Positions 1 through 12,191 of a stretch of 64,000 bases of DNA are shown one piece after another. The notes below the pieces were generated by a model. The model saw only the letters and a program-made list of their open reading frames with translations, was not told the origin of the DNA and made no database searches. The stretch lies in contig JAYXKI010000015.1 in assembly GCA_037892935.1 (NCBI GenBank), positions 682,001-746,000 on the forward strand. Reading direction: 5' to 3'. Numbering within the stretch: position 1 is the first letter of the stretch; each line of letters begins with the position of its first letter. The stretch comes from Phlebopus portentosus. Lineage: Eukaryota; Basidiomycota; Agaricomycetes; Boletales; Boletinellaceae. The position numbers and the translations under genes are program-made.

Positions 1-1832
1 ACTCCTCTAACGAAACAACAGGTAAGGACATGCGGCCGCGTTGGGTCTGGAGCTGTCCAAGATGGCCACGTCCTGAACATTGACAATTTGCGCCCGTCCT
101 ATTCTCTGGTAACAATCGATCTTGTCGACCGATGAAGACATCGGAGATCAATAAAACGTATTACTGTAATTTGTCTCGACACCTGGTGCCGAGATCTCAA
201 TCGACAATCGGACTAGAGAATGATCACTTCTGCGCGTCAGGCTCGTTGCACATGTCTCTATAAAATCACACAAAACACTTGACATTATTCTTCCCGAAGC
301 AGGCGTGCTCACTTTATGAACTGGGATTTAGAAAACTTGAAATGACTTGGAGTTGGGTTCTCTTCGTGACGTGCATAGGTGTAGAACCCTCGGCTGAAAG
401 ACAATCAATCAGCTCGTCCGCTGAACTCGATATGTATGTATATTACGAGGCGCTGGAGCCTTTCACACCATCTGGACGATGGACCGATACACTTCCTCAT
501 TGTCCACCCTCGCTATTCACCCTGGTAACCAACTTTCGTTCCGTCTCCCACAAACCCAAGGCAGTTCTAAGCAGATATCCCACGAAATTGCTTCTGGAGA
601 ATTACCGACACTGATTCAGCTATTCGTAGCTTACGCAAGTGTGCAAGACACTTCTTGTCTATGCCAGGTGACAAGGATACATATATAACTGATTTTCAAA
701 ATGACGCTTAGCGATCATATGGAATATCGCAGAATTTAGTAAGGAATGCTGGGTGCCGCTTCTACCGGTCATGCTTTGCTTGGATTGAGCGGAATTTGCA
801 AACCGAATCTGGGGCAGGACAGGAAATGGAGGAACTCGATTCGCGTTCGTTCTTTGCTTTGCTAGGCACGGTCAACTAATCGAAACGAGTCCTAATCCGG
901 ATAATCGCTTAGAAAGTGGCATAAATCAAAAATTGGTGGTGTAAAGGGCGATCTGAGAGCGGCTATCAGGTCATTTGACCGTCGAGAATTGGGATACTGT
1001 GAATTTCAGTATTTTATGAATGGCAGGGCGTGAACACATCCAGAAAATAAACGTTACACGTAAAGGCGAGTCGGATTAAATCGATAGCGGGATTCCGAGA
1101 TAATTTCCCTCGCTATTCTCACTCGAAAAGGGCTTCAGAGTTATGCCATACCGAATCTCAGTCATGGTTCCTGCGCCTAATTCTACCAATAAATCTGATG
1201 CGCATAGCTGAGGGAGAAAAGGACTCATCTCTAAATAAACACCGACTCTCCTCAAACGCGTCACGGGAATCGCAAAGATCGTTCGCATATTGATTGAAGT
1301 CATCGCGTTGTGAGCATATCTTCGCTCTGATCTGATGATCAGGCAATGTGTAGGAAGACTAGAGTCGATTATGATGGCTATTTATCGGAATAATGGTAAT
1401 CACGGATCACCTAGGATTCATAAAGGAGAGTTCTTCATCACCATTACGTTCCTTTCTTGAGTGGCACAGTCACGGTATCACTGATGAGATGTGCTATCAG
1501 TTACCGTGGGCAAGAGAAGAGGACAACTCATCCCCAGAGCAAAACAAGGACAGTCCAGAACATGTTACTTTGAGATATTGTATTCTATTTCCACCACTTT
1601 GATTCTTGATCAAGAAGTAACCGTAGTGCGAGGGCAATACAAGCGAGTAAAAAAACATGAATCTTTGACGGCCTGAGACAAAGGATGCTTAGTAATACTG
1701 ATTCTTAGTCATCCTTCCCTAAACCACTGTTGTCGCCTTCAGTCAGTGACTACAACATCGAACAACTCGTCCTCTTCAACGACGACGCGGACGATTGCCT
1801 CTGTTTCTCGCTCATCGTACACGACGGCCGCA
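1..1832. other. Left-edge stretch without a supported gene
   Basis: No reading frame here has convincing coding character or splice structure. The first bases end in a donor-like CAG/GTAAGG (around 21-27) and an AATAAA lies near 150-155, so the 3' end of a gene outside the window is possible but cannot be shown. The last roughly 100 bases must include the promoter and leader of the MYND-protein gene that starts at 1833. Confidence 0.4.
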
Positions 1833-4800
1833 ATGCGAGAGTCTAACTTTGCGTTCCCGGCGCAGAACAGAGCCTGTGTATGTATAACGTCTCAGCTCTA
1901 CGATAGAAGAGGTGAGTAAGCTCGATCTCTCGTGGCTTCGTCGTGTCGTTGCTGACGACGTTCTCGATTAACTTCGATCACCGACAATTTTAAGCACTCG
2001 ATACGAACTCGCCATTGCCTTTGTTGAACTCCCTCACCCACCTCACCTATCTCACGTCAACATCGCCGCGCATACGGGAAATACTCACATGCGACGGTGG
2101 CCTCGAACGACTAGTTCGCCTCCTTAAAGATTTCTGTTTCTCGCCTCCGCCGCCTGAGAATCCGTCAGCAATTTTTGGTCTCTCACCTCCTAGCTTGCCG
2201 CGTCCTGCGCAGGTACCGGTGTTGAATCCGAAGTTGTTTGACCGGCACGCCGCTTACCGATTCTCACTTGCCTTTCAATGTGTGGTTAACATTGGTGTAC
2301 GTGGCTCCGAACCTATACGCAGCCGTGTCGTCCAGGCTGGTACCTTGGATGTTGTCGGATGCATTCTGGAGGCATGGTTGGCATCAAAGGGATTTGCTGT
2401 GGGACCGAGTGCAAGTGCAAGTGGGATACCACGCGAGTCTCGTGAACAGCGTCAACTCAGACGGCAGCAGCAATTAGAGCAAAGACAGCGCGAACAGGCC
2501 CAAGAGCTTCACAGGTTGCTTGCTCTGCAGCGCTCACTCGCGAATGCAGCCGATGTGAGTTATCAGTCATTTTCGGCAATAAGCTGACTAAACTGAAGTC
2601 CGTGCAGGAGGAACAAACTGTTGCCACATCGGATGCTGAAACGACTGTCTCAACGGATACTTCTGCGAATGCCACGCCTACTGGATCGGGGACACCAACG
2701 ACCACGGTTACTGTACCAGGACGTGACAGGTCCGGAACAGTCGTAGCACGCCGAGTTTGGGATACAGACATTCGCGATCCATCAACTGCTGGTCCTTCAA
2801 TGAGCCGCTCGCGGACAGTCCGAGCTCGGATGGCTGATGAGTCAGCCACTCCGTCGACATCAACTTCTCGACCGGAGACGGAGACGGAAGATGATGGTGA
2901 GCCTGATGCGGATGGCGATGTTGAGATGGGTACGTCCAGGTCACGCGACCGAAATATGGATGAAAATATTCCTCCACCACATGGACGCCCTCATGGTCGA
3001 CGTACTGTTGGCATTGTTACAGACAACCCTTCACCGGCAGCAACTGCCGCAGTCGGTGCTGGTATAGCTGGAACTTCAGATGCGCTGGATGTAGACATGG
3101 ATGCACACATAATTATCAATACAAATGCGGCAGACGACGGGGTCGCAGATGGTATAGTAGCTTTAGAACAAAACGTCAACGATGACCTCGCCATGGGAGC
3201 TCCTCCTGGTGCTCCTGGCGCTATTGATACAACACCTCGTACTCGCACAAATGCTCTCACTTTGAATACTCGAAACATCAACATGCAACGGGAACACCAT
3301 CATCACCATGTACATGGTCGAGAGGAACTTACGCCTCGCGCAGTACTTGCCACGCTGCCTTTGCATATCAACAATCATCCTCGCGATATTCCCCGTCCTC
3401 AAGCTCCCGCCCCCATTGCAATGCCCGTGACCACAAACGATGCAGGACCTTCTCGAGTGCCCGACATCAGCCAGCTCAGGCAGTTCATGCATGCTAACGT
3501 AGGCACTGCGGGCACTCCGGCACCAGCAATTGCCCCTACGCCTCCTCCAAGACCTTCGCATCGCCATCACCACCACCATTCCGAAGAACAAGGACCGTAT
3601 CGTGAAGACGACGTGTTACTTGGCCTCCAGTTGCTTGCGTACTTAAGCAAGTATCCGCATGTTCGTCAGGCATTTTATAAACCTCGCCTTAGCTTTCATC
3701 CCGCAACGGCAATATCCCAAGGACAGGATGCTCAAACCATGGGAAGCACTTCGTGGCGCAAGATAGGAGCCGGTTCTAGCGCTGGTGTAGTCCCTGCGGT
3801 AACTGCAACTGCGGATGTCAAGAAAGATACCGGTTTTTTTAAGGCCTTGACCGGACGAGGGAAGGAAAAAGAAAAGGATAAACAATCAGCAAGCGTTGCG
3901 CCAAATGCGGGCCAGGCTGGACCATCAACGACGGCACTACCGCGAATGACGAACGTGTTTTCCTTGGTAGAACGATTCACATTCAGACCTAGTCCTACGG
4001 AAAGCAGTCTACCTCAGCCACCACCCTTCTTGCCTCATGATATCCAGTACTGGGCTGGCGTAATCATGCGAAATGCTTGTCGGAAAGATGAAAGCCGTGG
4101 TGGTATACGGCAGTGTGCTAACAGTGCGTTGCTCTAATCCTCTTGTGTCTGAAGGAAATTAATTACGTTTCCTTCGATTTAGTGCTCTGCGGAAAATGGG
4201 AGTCATTCCCACGCGAGTTTGCGAAGTGTCGGAGATGCAGAAAAGCGAAGTATTGCGGAAAGGAATGCCAATCACGTGCTTGGAGCGAAGGTCACCGTTT
4301 CTGGTGTAGTGCTCGCGAGGAGGAGGGCGAAGCGGGCACTTCAGGCACTGGCACTTCTACCGCTACTGGCGGTGCTTCTACATCTACCGCCCAGCAAATT
4401 CAAAACGCTGAAGATGCTGTAGACGGCGAGAATGGTACCAGTGGAGTAGTAGGCGGGAGTCGGGCGACGATGGAAAGAATTGACCGTAGACAGGCTCGTG
4501 ATCGAGAGCGACAGCGAATGTCTACGGCTGCGGCTGCGGCGCTTGCTGCTATGCAACCTGCTCCCAGTGCTTCTTCTGCTATCGCCGCTGCTCGGAATCC
4601 ATCAACTGTAGGTCCTGGGCTTTTATTATGACTGTAAGCTAATAACTGGTATAGTCTTCTACTGAGACTGTAATGCGTGGGCAGGCCTCACGGCCAAGTG
4701 GTTCGAATACGTCTGGGAATGCCCTTTACGCTATTCCGCGTCCCGTCTTGAACCCAAGAGACGTTGACTCACCGATACCAATCGCCCTCCTTAACCAACA

Positions 4801-5239
4801 GCAGCAAGCAGTTCGAGGTATAGCTGGTCTACCAGGTGCTGTCCAGCCGTTTGCAAACGGAGCGAATGAATTGACTTTCCCACTCGGGCTTGATCTCAAT
4901 GGATATTCTCCAGAACAGCAGGCAACGATTAGGACATTCTTGCAGGCTGTCGGAATTGCCGAGTTGGAAGCTGATAACTTACTGGCTCCTCCACCTCAAG
5001 GGGCTGATGCGTCGGTCCCTGGAGCTGGAGATGTCAGCGTAGAGATTGAATACCATCAACGCGGAAGAGAACGAGAACGAGAAAGGCCCTTGCCGGAGCG
5101 CATTCAGGCTATGAACGTAGCGGATCATACGAACGTATCAACTGGACCGAGCTCAAGCTCATCGTCACGCTCTCCGAGGGATGGCTCAACCGCAGATATG
5201 GAAATGAGCGAAGACGATAGTATGGAAGTCGTTGACTAA
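1833..5239 (+). CDS. MUB1: MUB1/samB-type MYND zinc-finger protein
   Basis: Five exons read cleanly: 1833-1911, 1995-2554, 2608-4123, 4183-4607 and 4655-5239, giving 1054 residues. The introns (47-83 nt) have GT/AG ends and fit in phase. The short first exon, ending in SQLYDRR, joins to ALDTNSPLPLLNSLTHL, the conserved N-terminus of fungal Mub1/SamB proteins, which fixes the start. A MYND finger spans about residues 716-760 with ligands C716, C721, C734, C737, C743, C747, H756 and C760; intron 3 falls between its first two cysteines. The long central exon is low-complexity, with two His-rich runs. In yeast Mub1 is an adaptor of the Ubr2 ubiquitin ligase acting on Rpn4, and in Aspergillus SamB affects septum placement and growth. 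That role is carried over from the family, not shown here. Confidence 0.9.
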
Positions 5240-7209
5240 TCGTGATGGTCTTTGGGATTACATATCTACTCATTTTATTTTTCTTTTCGGTCGTAGCATA
5301 CTCTAGTTGCACAAAATGTCTATCTGCATTACTTGTTGTACTGCAATGTCCATCTCTTCCTTCACATATTCCAATGTTTCCCGGTCCGCTCAATATTTAC
5401 TACGTGCACTTATATATACCGCCTGCATAGTCTCACTATACTATGATTTTGCAAGCTTTTGTGATCCCGGAACAATTTTCTTGATTAGGTTCAAATACCA
5501 GGCCCTTCCTGTCTCTCTACCGTTCTGTGACGTGAATGTCAAATTCGTGTTGTATGCTCGCTGGTGTCCAGCTAGAAAAAGGCAACTTTGCACGGTGGTA
5601 CACAGCATTGATGATTTGTCATATCAAGTCTGTCCGCTGTCGCGATATAAACGATGCACAGCGAACAAGAGGTGCAATGCAGCGATAAATGTTTCGTGTG
5701 AAGTCAGCGTTTGAGCAGGCTCCATAGCGTGCACGTGTTCAGTGTCTGATTGCCTTACTCTCCGAGTCTTCGATGCCTCTGTAAAGACTGACAGCTTTTC
5801 CGGGCTTTTAAATATGCCTAAAAGTACTTTTAAGAGGCTGGGATAATCCAGGACCTCCGAGTTCTACAGGAAGAAGAATGATCGAGCTGTACTGACATAC
5901 TCCGAGGCTCCAAGCTCAAGGGGCATGTCCTGAAAAATTTGCGTGGTGTAGAAAAGCAGTCTTTGAGATATACATATGGGCGTCGTGCTTGATGCCTGCA
6001 GGATCATTTTAAAAGAGAAGTGGCTCATAGATCATGTCACTACATAAGCTGAAGGTTGATGAGAATATGAGGCAATTTTTTTGTGACGAGCCTGATAATC
6101 TAAAGGTCGAATTCGGTAGAAATCTCAGTCCGCGACACGACGTCCTAACTATGACATGGTTTCAGAAGTGTCTTGTAGTCCATATTCTGTTCTATAGACT
6201 GTCCTCTAGCCAGAAAGTACGGCTATGACCTTTCTGCCTTCTTGATAATTTCGTCGGGGTGAGATATGGTGGAAGTGCGCGAGAAAAACAGCAGAAGGAA
6301 CTTTCCGATGATATTACGTAATCCCTTAAGGTTGTTTGGTTTTCTTCGACACGTCACTACGTTAGCTTTACTTTTGATTTCTTACCTCCAAACTGCGTTC
6401 GACTTTTACGAGCATGGTATCTGAAGAAAGGCTGTGTCTGAATCGGTCTCCCTCTCTTCCTGAGATTGATTGTTTTACAGGCAAGGTCCGTTGTGACATG
6501 TGCTTCAAGTTACTGTGATTGTATCGATTTTCTGAGCATTATTTCCCTCTCGTCAGATAGAGAAGAAGACCTGCTGAATTGATTCCGACCACCGGGACCT
6601 CATAATCGAGACAAAATCTGTCAAAAAGGCTGCAATGAATTCTCGACTCGTAACTTTTCTGAGGTCAGAAGCACGAAAGATATCTTGCCACGCATCGGTG
6701 GTTGCAAGAAATGTGCTCGTACCAGTATTTGCATGCGAGCTCACTTGAGATGTGCGAAGCTTGCTCAGTCTTCTACGTCTCTTCCACGCGGGGCAGAGCG
6801 GCTGCAGAGCGGCCAACGTTGCAACAAAAAATGATTAGGATTTTTGTGGTGTTGGGTCGCTAGCAGGACGTGGTAGAACGGATCTCACTCTTTTTTGGAC
6901 TGCCTTCACGCCTCTTTCCGGCCGAAGGCCTTGAAAGTCATTAAAGTTGTACTTTAACATCGGAGACTCGATATTTTCTTAATGGTGAGTGCCGGAGTTT
7001 TTTGCATTTTGTGATTGTGGAGTACTCATCGATATTAGTATTACTCCAGACCGACAATATTTTCCTTTGCCAATTGAACAAGAGATATCAAATCGTCATG
7101 TACACATCGAGTGTGGCATAATTTCCGATTGATTTCGCAAGTCGAAGCAAGAGAAAGGATATGGTCTTTAAGAGCCAATTCCAGCTGTGGGACGCGCCAA
7201 GGGGTTTGA
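5240..7209. other. Intergenic, nothing recognised
   Basis: The stretch starts with the 3' region of the MYND-protein gene and runs to the promoter of the next gene. Open frames of up to 135 codons exist, but they lack sensible composition, splice structure or recognisable motifs. I see no RNA gene or clear repeat. Confidence 0.5.
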
Positions 7210-7225
7210 GTGACGCGTGCGTCAC
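7210..7225. promoter_or_regulatory. Inverted repeat upstream of the C2H2-type gene
   Basis: GTGACGC-GT-GCGTCAC is a perfect 7-bp inverted repeat with a 2-bp centre, 132 bp before the start codon at 7357. It contains TGACGC half-sites and a central ACGCGT-like core; another ACGCGT lies just downstream. The symmetry suggests a dimeric factor, but the factor is unknown. Confidence 0.4.
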
Positions 7226-7240
7226 GCGAAGCGTAACGCG

Positions 7241-7248
7241 TATTTAAA
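7241..7248 (+). promoter_or_regulatory. TATA-like box
   Basis: TATTTAAA lies about 110 bp before the ATG at 7357 and is followed by a pyrimidine-rich leader. This is a reasonable position for a core promoter element with a leader of about 80 nt. Confidence 0.45.
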
Positions 7249-7356
7249 CCACAATTGATCGTCACGTCTTCTTTATTTCCTACCCATCCACATCCACATT
7301 CGCACCTGGAGCTTCTACGACCTCTACTCAACCTCCCTACTAAAGCTACATACACC

Positions 7357-8459
7357 ATGGACGCCTATCGAGTCACCTTCGTCCTCGCGCTAGTTGATCT
7401 TGTCCTAGAAATAAATAGGACGAAGCAGTGGACGTCAATCCGCCCTGAAACGAGGGCTTCATTACTCAGATTGGTGAATGCAATCAGTTTCTTTTCTGAA
7501 TCTCGACTGACGTCCTTCAGCTCAATGATCTTTCCAAGCAGTTACAGACCACAGCTCCTAGCCACGAGAACACGCAGTCGCCAACTAGCTCTCTCGCCAG
7601 TCTGGCAGAGTCAACGAGTGAGCCACAAGGTATTCACAAAGCCGCAGGCCAGCAGGCTGTCCTCGATAAAGCCACGCGAATAGATCCTGCCTATACCTTC
7701 CCAAACGAGACGAGTGAGGTTCCGTGTGTGAGCCACGATAATTGGACACGTCTTCCTGTCGCGCCGGGTGTGGCTCCGATCGCAGGCGTAGCATCGATAG
7801 CAACTTACTCGCAACTGCCCAGCCCTGGCTCATACCCCCGACAAGCGTGTACACAGCAGAACCTCCTAGACTCGAGCGATACTTTGCCGCCGCCAGAGTT
7901 AGTTGGAAACAATGAAATTTCAACCTCCGATGGACGCTTCACTAGCACCAGATCTGGATGTTCAAGGCCATTGCAGTCTGATATCAGAGGACCGGGACTG
8001 TATGGCTCCTACCACAATACCACAAACCCCGGTCATTCCGCCGGAGGAGTCACCTATCGAGCAGTGGTCTTCTCTAACAACTCTGTTGCGGTGACTCCAT
8101 TCCCCGCTCGTGGCTCACGAATTCCTTTCGGTATTAGCCAATATACAAATATGCCAGGGCACGATGGGTCTCGTGAGGCAGAGATTGGGCCAAAAAGAAC
8201 AAACCATGGGGTCAGTACCAGAGTAGAACCATACTCGTCTCGACCGCATCTTCGGTGCCATCTGCCGAACTGCGATAGACCAAATTACGAATTCTGGTCT
8301 GCCCACGAACTAGCAAGGCACCAGGAAAGTGCTCGGGCCCACTCTGTATCGTATAAACAGTGTCCGGTGTGCGAAAAGGACATGAGCCGGACTGACGCTG
8401 TAAAGAGACATGTGCGGAACAAGCACCCCGCCCAATTCCTCGCGTATTACAGAGAGTAG
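7357..8459 (+). CDS. C2H2-type zinc-finger protein, two fingers at the C-terminus
   Basis: Exons 7357-7473 and 7521-8459 (intron of 47 nt, phase 0) give 351 residues. The start is ACCATGG, preceded by a pyrimidine-rich leader and a TATA-like box. Residues 1-39 are mostly helical. Residues 40-270 are Ser/Pro/Thr-rich and probably disordered. The C-terminus holds an atypical finger beginning with Cys285-x4-Cys290 with histidines after AHELAR, then a standard finger Cys320-x2-Cys323-x12-His336-x4-His341. The protein ends 10 residues later. The layout fits a nuclear DNA-binding regulator, but no particular target can be named. It is not obviously a member of the large tandem family further right, although both end in CPxC...H fingers. 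Confidence 0.8.
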
Positions 8460-9147
8460 GTTAATGCCGACGGTTGTCGTGCCCGTTATGTTTCTGTCTG
8501 ATTGGTCTATTGTAGTGTTAGTTTTTTGGTCTCTGCTATCATCGTTGTAACTTCTGCATCGCACGTCTTCAATAAGTCTCTTTTCCCCTGCACTTTGTAA
8601 TCTGCTATTTCCATCTTGTTTCCATCTCGCTTTCTTGTACTCTCTGCATTAATCTAATCTCGCCACAGTTGTCGGCTCATTGATGCGTTTTATACCTGGC
8701 TTACCGAAGTGGGAACCGTAAAGCCAGAGCTATTGATAATTCAACCTTCGTGAGTAGAGTCGGTTCCGCATCGCGCTGGTGTCTATTCAGCCTGACATGC
8801 AGCCCCTATCCTACTACTGATGTCTCCAACCCTATGCCGCACTCGATGCCAAGCATTTTACATATCACCTTTCGTAGGGGATGCTTGGTAACCGTAACAT
8901 AGTACGCAATCCTGTGTGGCCGATTATACAACCCCGTTAGCTCAACAACCCAACCAGGAGCCTCGAGTAATCTGTTGACCTCGCCATTGTTAACTAGATT
9001 CCTGGCGCATAGAGCTCTTCCCGAGCCCGATTCGTTACCGCCAAATCTTAACAGTAAGCCGTTCAGAACGGACTCCCCTTGAGAAAGCACTTTCGCCGAT
9101 TATCCTTGATGAACTACAGCTACTCCAGTATCATTGAAGCGCAACAG
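8460..9147. other. Intergenic, nothing firm
   Basis: This is the 3' region of the C2H2-type gene followed by sequence without a supported gene. A 94-codon minus-strand frame (8806-9090) has protein-like composition but no start context, splice sites or recognisable motif, so it is not called. Confidence 0.4.
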
Positions 9148-10110
9148 GTTCTATACGCCGAAGCGCAACCAAGAGCAACCATCTTCACGAATTCTCCGAT
9201 TTCTACAGACCACATCATGGTCGCTCAAGTTCGGAGAACTGCGAAGACACTAGAATTTATTCGAGAGTGTATCCAGCTCTGAAACCTACGGGCCTGACCA
9301 GTGAGGATATCCTCAGTCGCGACAGGAATGTGTATCGCCAAATCGGGCGAAAACACAAACAAGGAGACGAACGATGATCCTCACGCAGTCTGCAGCTAGA
9401 GGCCAACACATACACTCGGTGCAATGCGGGTAAGGGAAAGGTAGTAGCAGAGGTTAGGCAGAATCTATCGCCCCATAGAGTGCCTGACTAGGTAGCTTGT
9501 GCGGCTTGCCTTTCCAACCAACCAGAGCGTCGGTTCCCAGTCAGACTCTGATCCTGACGTCTCTCCGCACCACACCCATCGTCCAAAGCGACAACGCTGC
9601 AGGAGGAGACGCCGCGCGGCCCATCTCCCGGAAAGTCGCCAACGCCAGACAAAGTTTATCCAGCTTGATCAACATCTCCGGAGGTAGGCACCGAGGGGGA
9701 GGGGGGACGTTGATGATCCCGGTGAGGGAAAAGGATGGGTAGGAAGAGGAAGAAAAGGAGGGAGATAGTCATCATCCCACCCATTATTTGTTCCAGCCGG
9801 GAGGCTCAATGGCTCATACCTTTCCCGGGATGCCGAGTCGCCTTCATTCCACAATCACGTATTAGGTACTGAGTCAGCTCATTCAGCATCGGATAGTCAT
9901 CGTGTACCATCCCTTCATCACTCAACCAGAACTACTGTTTTTCTTTCCAGGCCAACACAATATCAGGATATGCTCACCATATCAACAGCACTTCCTGCAA
10001 TTGAAAGCGCGATTCAACGAGGACGGCCAGCACAATTGCCGGTCCCTAAGGCAGGATCGGACTCCGGAACGAACTTCGATATCTCCTCGATGCGCAGCCT
10101 ACCATTTTAA
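9148..10110 (+). pseudogene. Doubtful or decayed multi-exon gene
   Basis: Several blocks read as protein but do not join into one clean frame. Block 1 (about 9148-9380) includes the peptide GLTSEDILSRDRNVYRQIG and runs into TGA at 9374-9376. Block 2 (about 9497-9720) is arginine-rich in one frame and Ser/Ala-rich in another. Block 3 (9768-10110) is a Ser/Pro-rich tail ending FDISSMRSLPF before TAA. A GTGAGG...GATAG intron (9721-9767) joins blocks 2 and 3 in phase, and a GTAAGG donor near 9430 could join block 1. The in-frame stop suggests decay, or an intron that I could not place. No family is recognised. Confidence 0.35.
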
Positions 10111-10811
10111 AATTGCGGGGTAGCGCAGGAGGTTGCAACTGCGACGCGGGAGGGCGACAGAGAAACTCGATCCACCATTGAAGGTAAGGAAGACGAAGCG
10201 AAGACAGACGGACGACTATCCCATTATTATAATCAGGTTCCTCCCTGAACCCCAACAGTAAAGTCAATGAAGGCCTTTCTAGCGAGCTGTGAAGTTGTCA
10301 ATATCATCGTCAACAATTGACGCGGGAACACTGGTATGAGCATGATATGATGCCTTGCGCATTCGTCGAGCAGCTTGACCCTGCTTAAGCCATCTCATAT
10401 ACGAAATGCCAATCGGGTGAGCATGGATGATTCTAGCAAGGCAAACAGAATGAGTTGAAGGAGAGAGAAAAGGAAGATGATGGAAAAACGCCCCTCTTAT
10501 ATCCAGCCATCTACAATCTACAATCTGCAATAAGTCTTATGGGTCAATTCTACGCACTCTATCGCCTGTTCTCATGCAAAATTATGAACGGATTATGAAC
10601 GCTACACCGTCCTTCCATCCAGTTATTAGTATCCATGCACAGTAGATCCAAGCATTTCTGTTGTTGCTTTCCATAGATTTTCGATCTCTACGCCGATTAA
10701 AATGACATAGGATTGACTTCTCTCTTCAGAGAAAGAGCTGCCAACTATACGAATACCGCAGAGTTGCTTCTGAGTCGAGTTCTTTGTGTGGAAGGAGAGA
10801 TTTTGGTGAAT
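10111..10811. other. Intergenic, upstream region of HSP10
   Basis: There is no supported gene. The right part leads into the HSP10 promoter, whose heat-shock element begins at 10812. Confidence 0.4.
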
Positions 10812-10829
10812 GAAATTTCTGGAACTTTC
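10812..10829 (+). promoter_or_regulatory. Heat-shock element, four alternating units
   Basis: GAAATTTCTGGAACTTTC is a perfect run of four alternating 5-bp heat-shock-factor units (GAA-nn-TTC-nn-GAA-nn-TTC), 163 bp upstream of the HSP10 start codon. Trimeric HSF binds three or more such units in all eukaryotes studied, so direct heat-shock control of the downstream gene is likely. Confidence 0.85.
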
Positions 10830-10992
10830 GTAAGTAGATCGACTCTTGCTTACAAATCGTCACAAAACTCTGGATTTTCCGTGTCATCCTGCATTCTCTT
10901 TTCTCTGAGTCGCTGGCATCCTGAGTTTTCCTCTCTTCACCTCTTAGCTCTCGTCTTCTTCACCCGTATATTTGCCCATTTGGTTAAGTAAA

Positions 10993-11539
10993 ATGGTGTG
11001 TTAACATCGCACTCGGCGCCTGCTTGGCTGAGGTGTCCCGTGTGATTTACTAATGCACTGCGTGTTGACTAGGCATCCCAGGCGACGTTCAAGTCCATCA
11101 AGGCGGTCATCCCGCTTCTCGACCGTGTCCTCGTACAACGATTCAAGCCTGAGGCCGTGCGTCCAGCATACCCAGCACATATACTTTCCACGTCATCTGA
11201 CATTCATTCTCTTGCCTTTTCTTTTTCCAACGTTGCAGAAAACTGCCGGGGGCATCTTCCTCCCGTCGTCCGCGGCGAACGCGCCCTTACCCGAGGCGAC
11301 TGTCATTGCTGTTGGACCGGGCGCCCCTAACAAAGAGGGGAAGGTTATTCCGACGAACGTCAAGACTGGCGACCGTGTCCTCTTGCCTGGCTGGGGAGGA
11401 AACTCAATTAAAGTCGGCGAAGAGGTGAGCTGCGCTTGGTGATTCTTAGTCGGAATGCGAAGCTGAAGAATTATTTTGCACCTCGTAGGAATACCATATC
11501 TTCCGCGACTCGGAGATTCTTGCGAAGATCCAGGAGTGA
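10993..11539 (+). CDS. HSP10: Mitochondrial 10-kDa chaperonin (GroES/Cpn10 homologue)
   Basis: Exons 10993-10995, 11073-11156, 11239-11424 and 11489-11539 give 107 residues, the usual Cpn10 length. Recognisable segments are IPLLDRVLVQRF, the mobile-loop region KTAGGIFLPSS, VIAVGPGAPNKEGK, GDRVLLPGWGG and the C-terminal EYHIFRDSEILAKI. The protein forms the heptameric lid of mitochondrial Hsp60 and assists folding in the matrix. The first exon is only the ATG: the intron GT follows directly and its acceptor (TTGACTAG, with a CTAAT branch-site-like motif) opens on GCATCC. No other in-frame ATG would give a normal N-terminus. A strong heat-shock element lies 163 bp upstream. Confidence 0.94.
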
Positions 11540-12191
11540 GAGTCTCTCGGCGGCATTAGGGTGGAAGAAAATATAACGAGGGGAGAGGCGAACGTTGATC
11601 ACGTTGGTCCTTCTCAATCTTCCCTTTATTTTTGGTTCTCATGTTGTCTTGTCCATCATCTACATGACTCATAATCCATTAATCTACATTTTTATGCATC
11701 GTATGCCTCAAAGTTTGTCCTATTGACCGCATTCGCATTAGATATGAGCATCAATCGAATGAAACCAGCCCCACTCTCCATTAACAGATCAATTAGCATA
11801 CTTCATTGTGCACGCATCCCACCGGAAGAGAAGATCTCAAGTGAGTTCTCGGTGCTAGAGATGCACGTCGGAGACTTGACGTGGTCGTGTCACAAGCGTC
11901 GTTTATGCACAAATTGTGAATATCGATTCCCGTTTATCGTCGTATCGGTTGTGTACAAAGGAAGTTCCTATAAACCGAAAGCAGAAACAAGGTGGCAGAA
12001 GTACAGTGAAAGGGTGATGAGCGTAGTATGGACATAATAGCAATCCGAAAGCGGAATAATAAAGAAATATGGAGAGATAATAACTGGACTCAGAACAAGC
12101 GATTCCAGGAAGTCTAAGGAACAGCCTGTAGAAGAACGACAAAATAGACGAGGCTAGCCTGTGGTGGATCAGAAAGCGTTCGATCACCCAT
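11540..12191. other. Convergent 3' regions of HSP10 and the C2H2 regulator
   Basis: The two flanking genes end towards each other, and this stretch holds both 3' ends. No additional gene or RNA is supported; open frames here look like chance. Confidence 0.5.
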
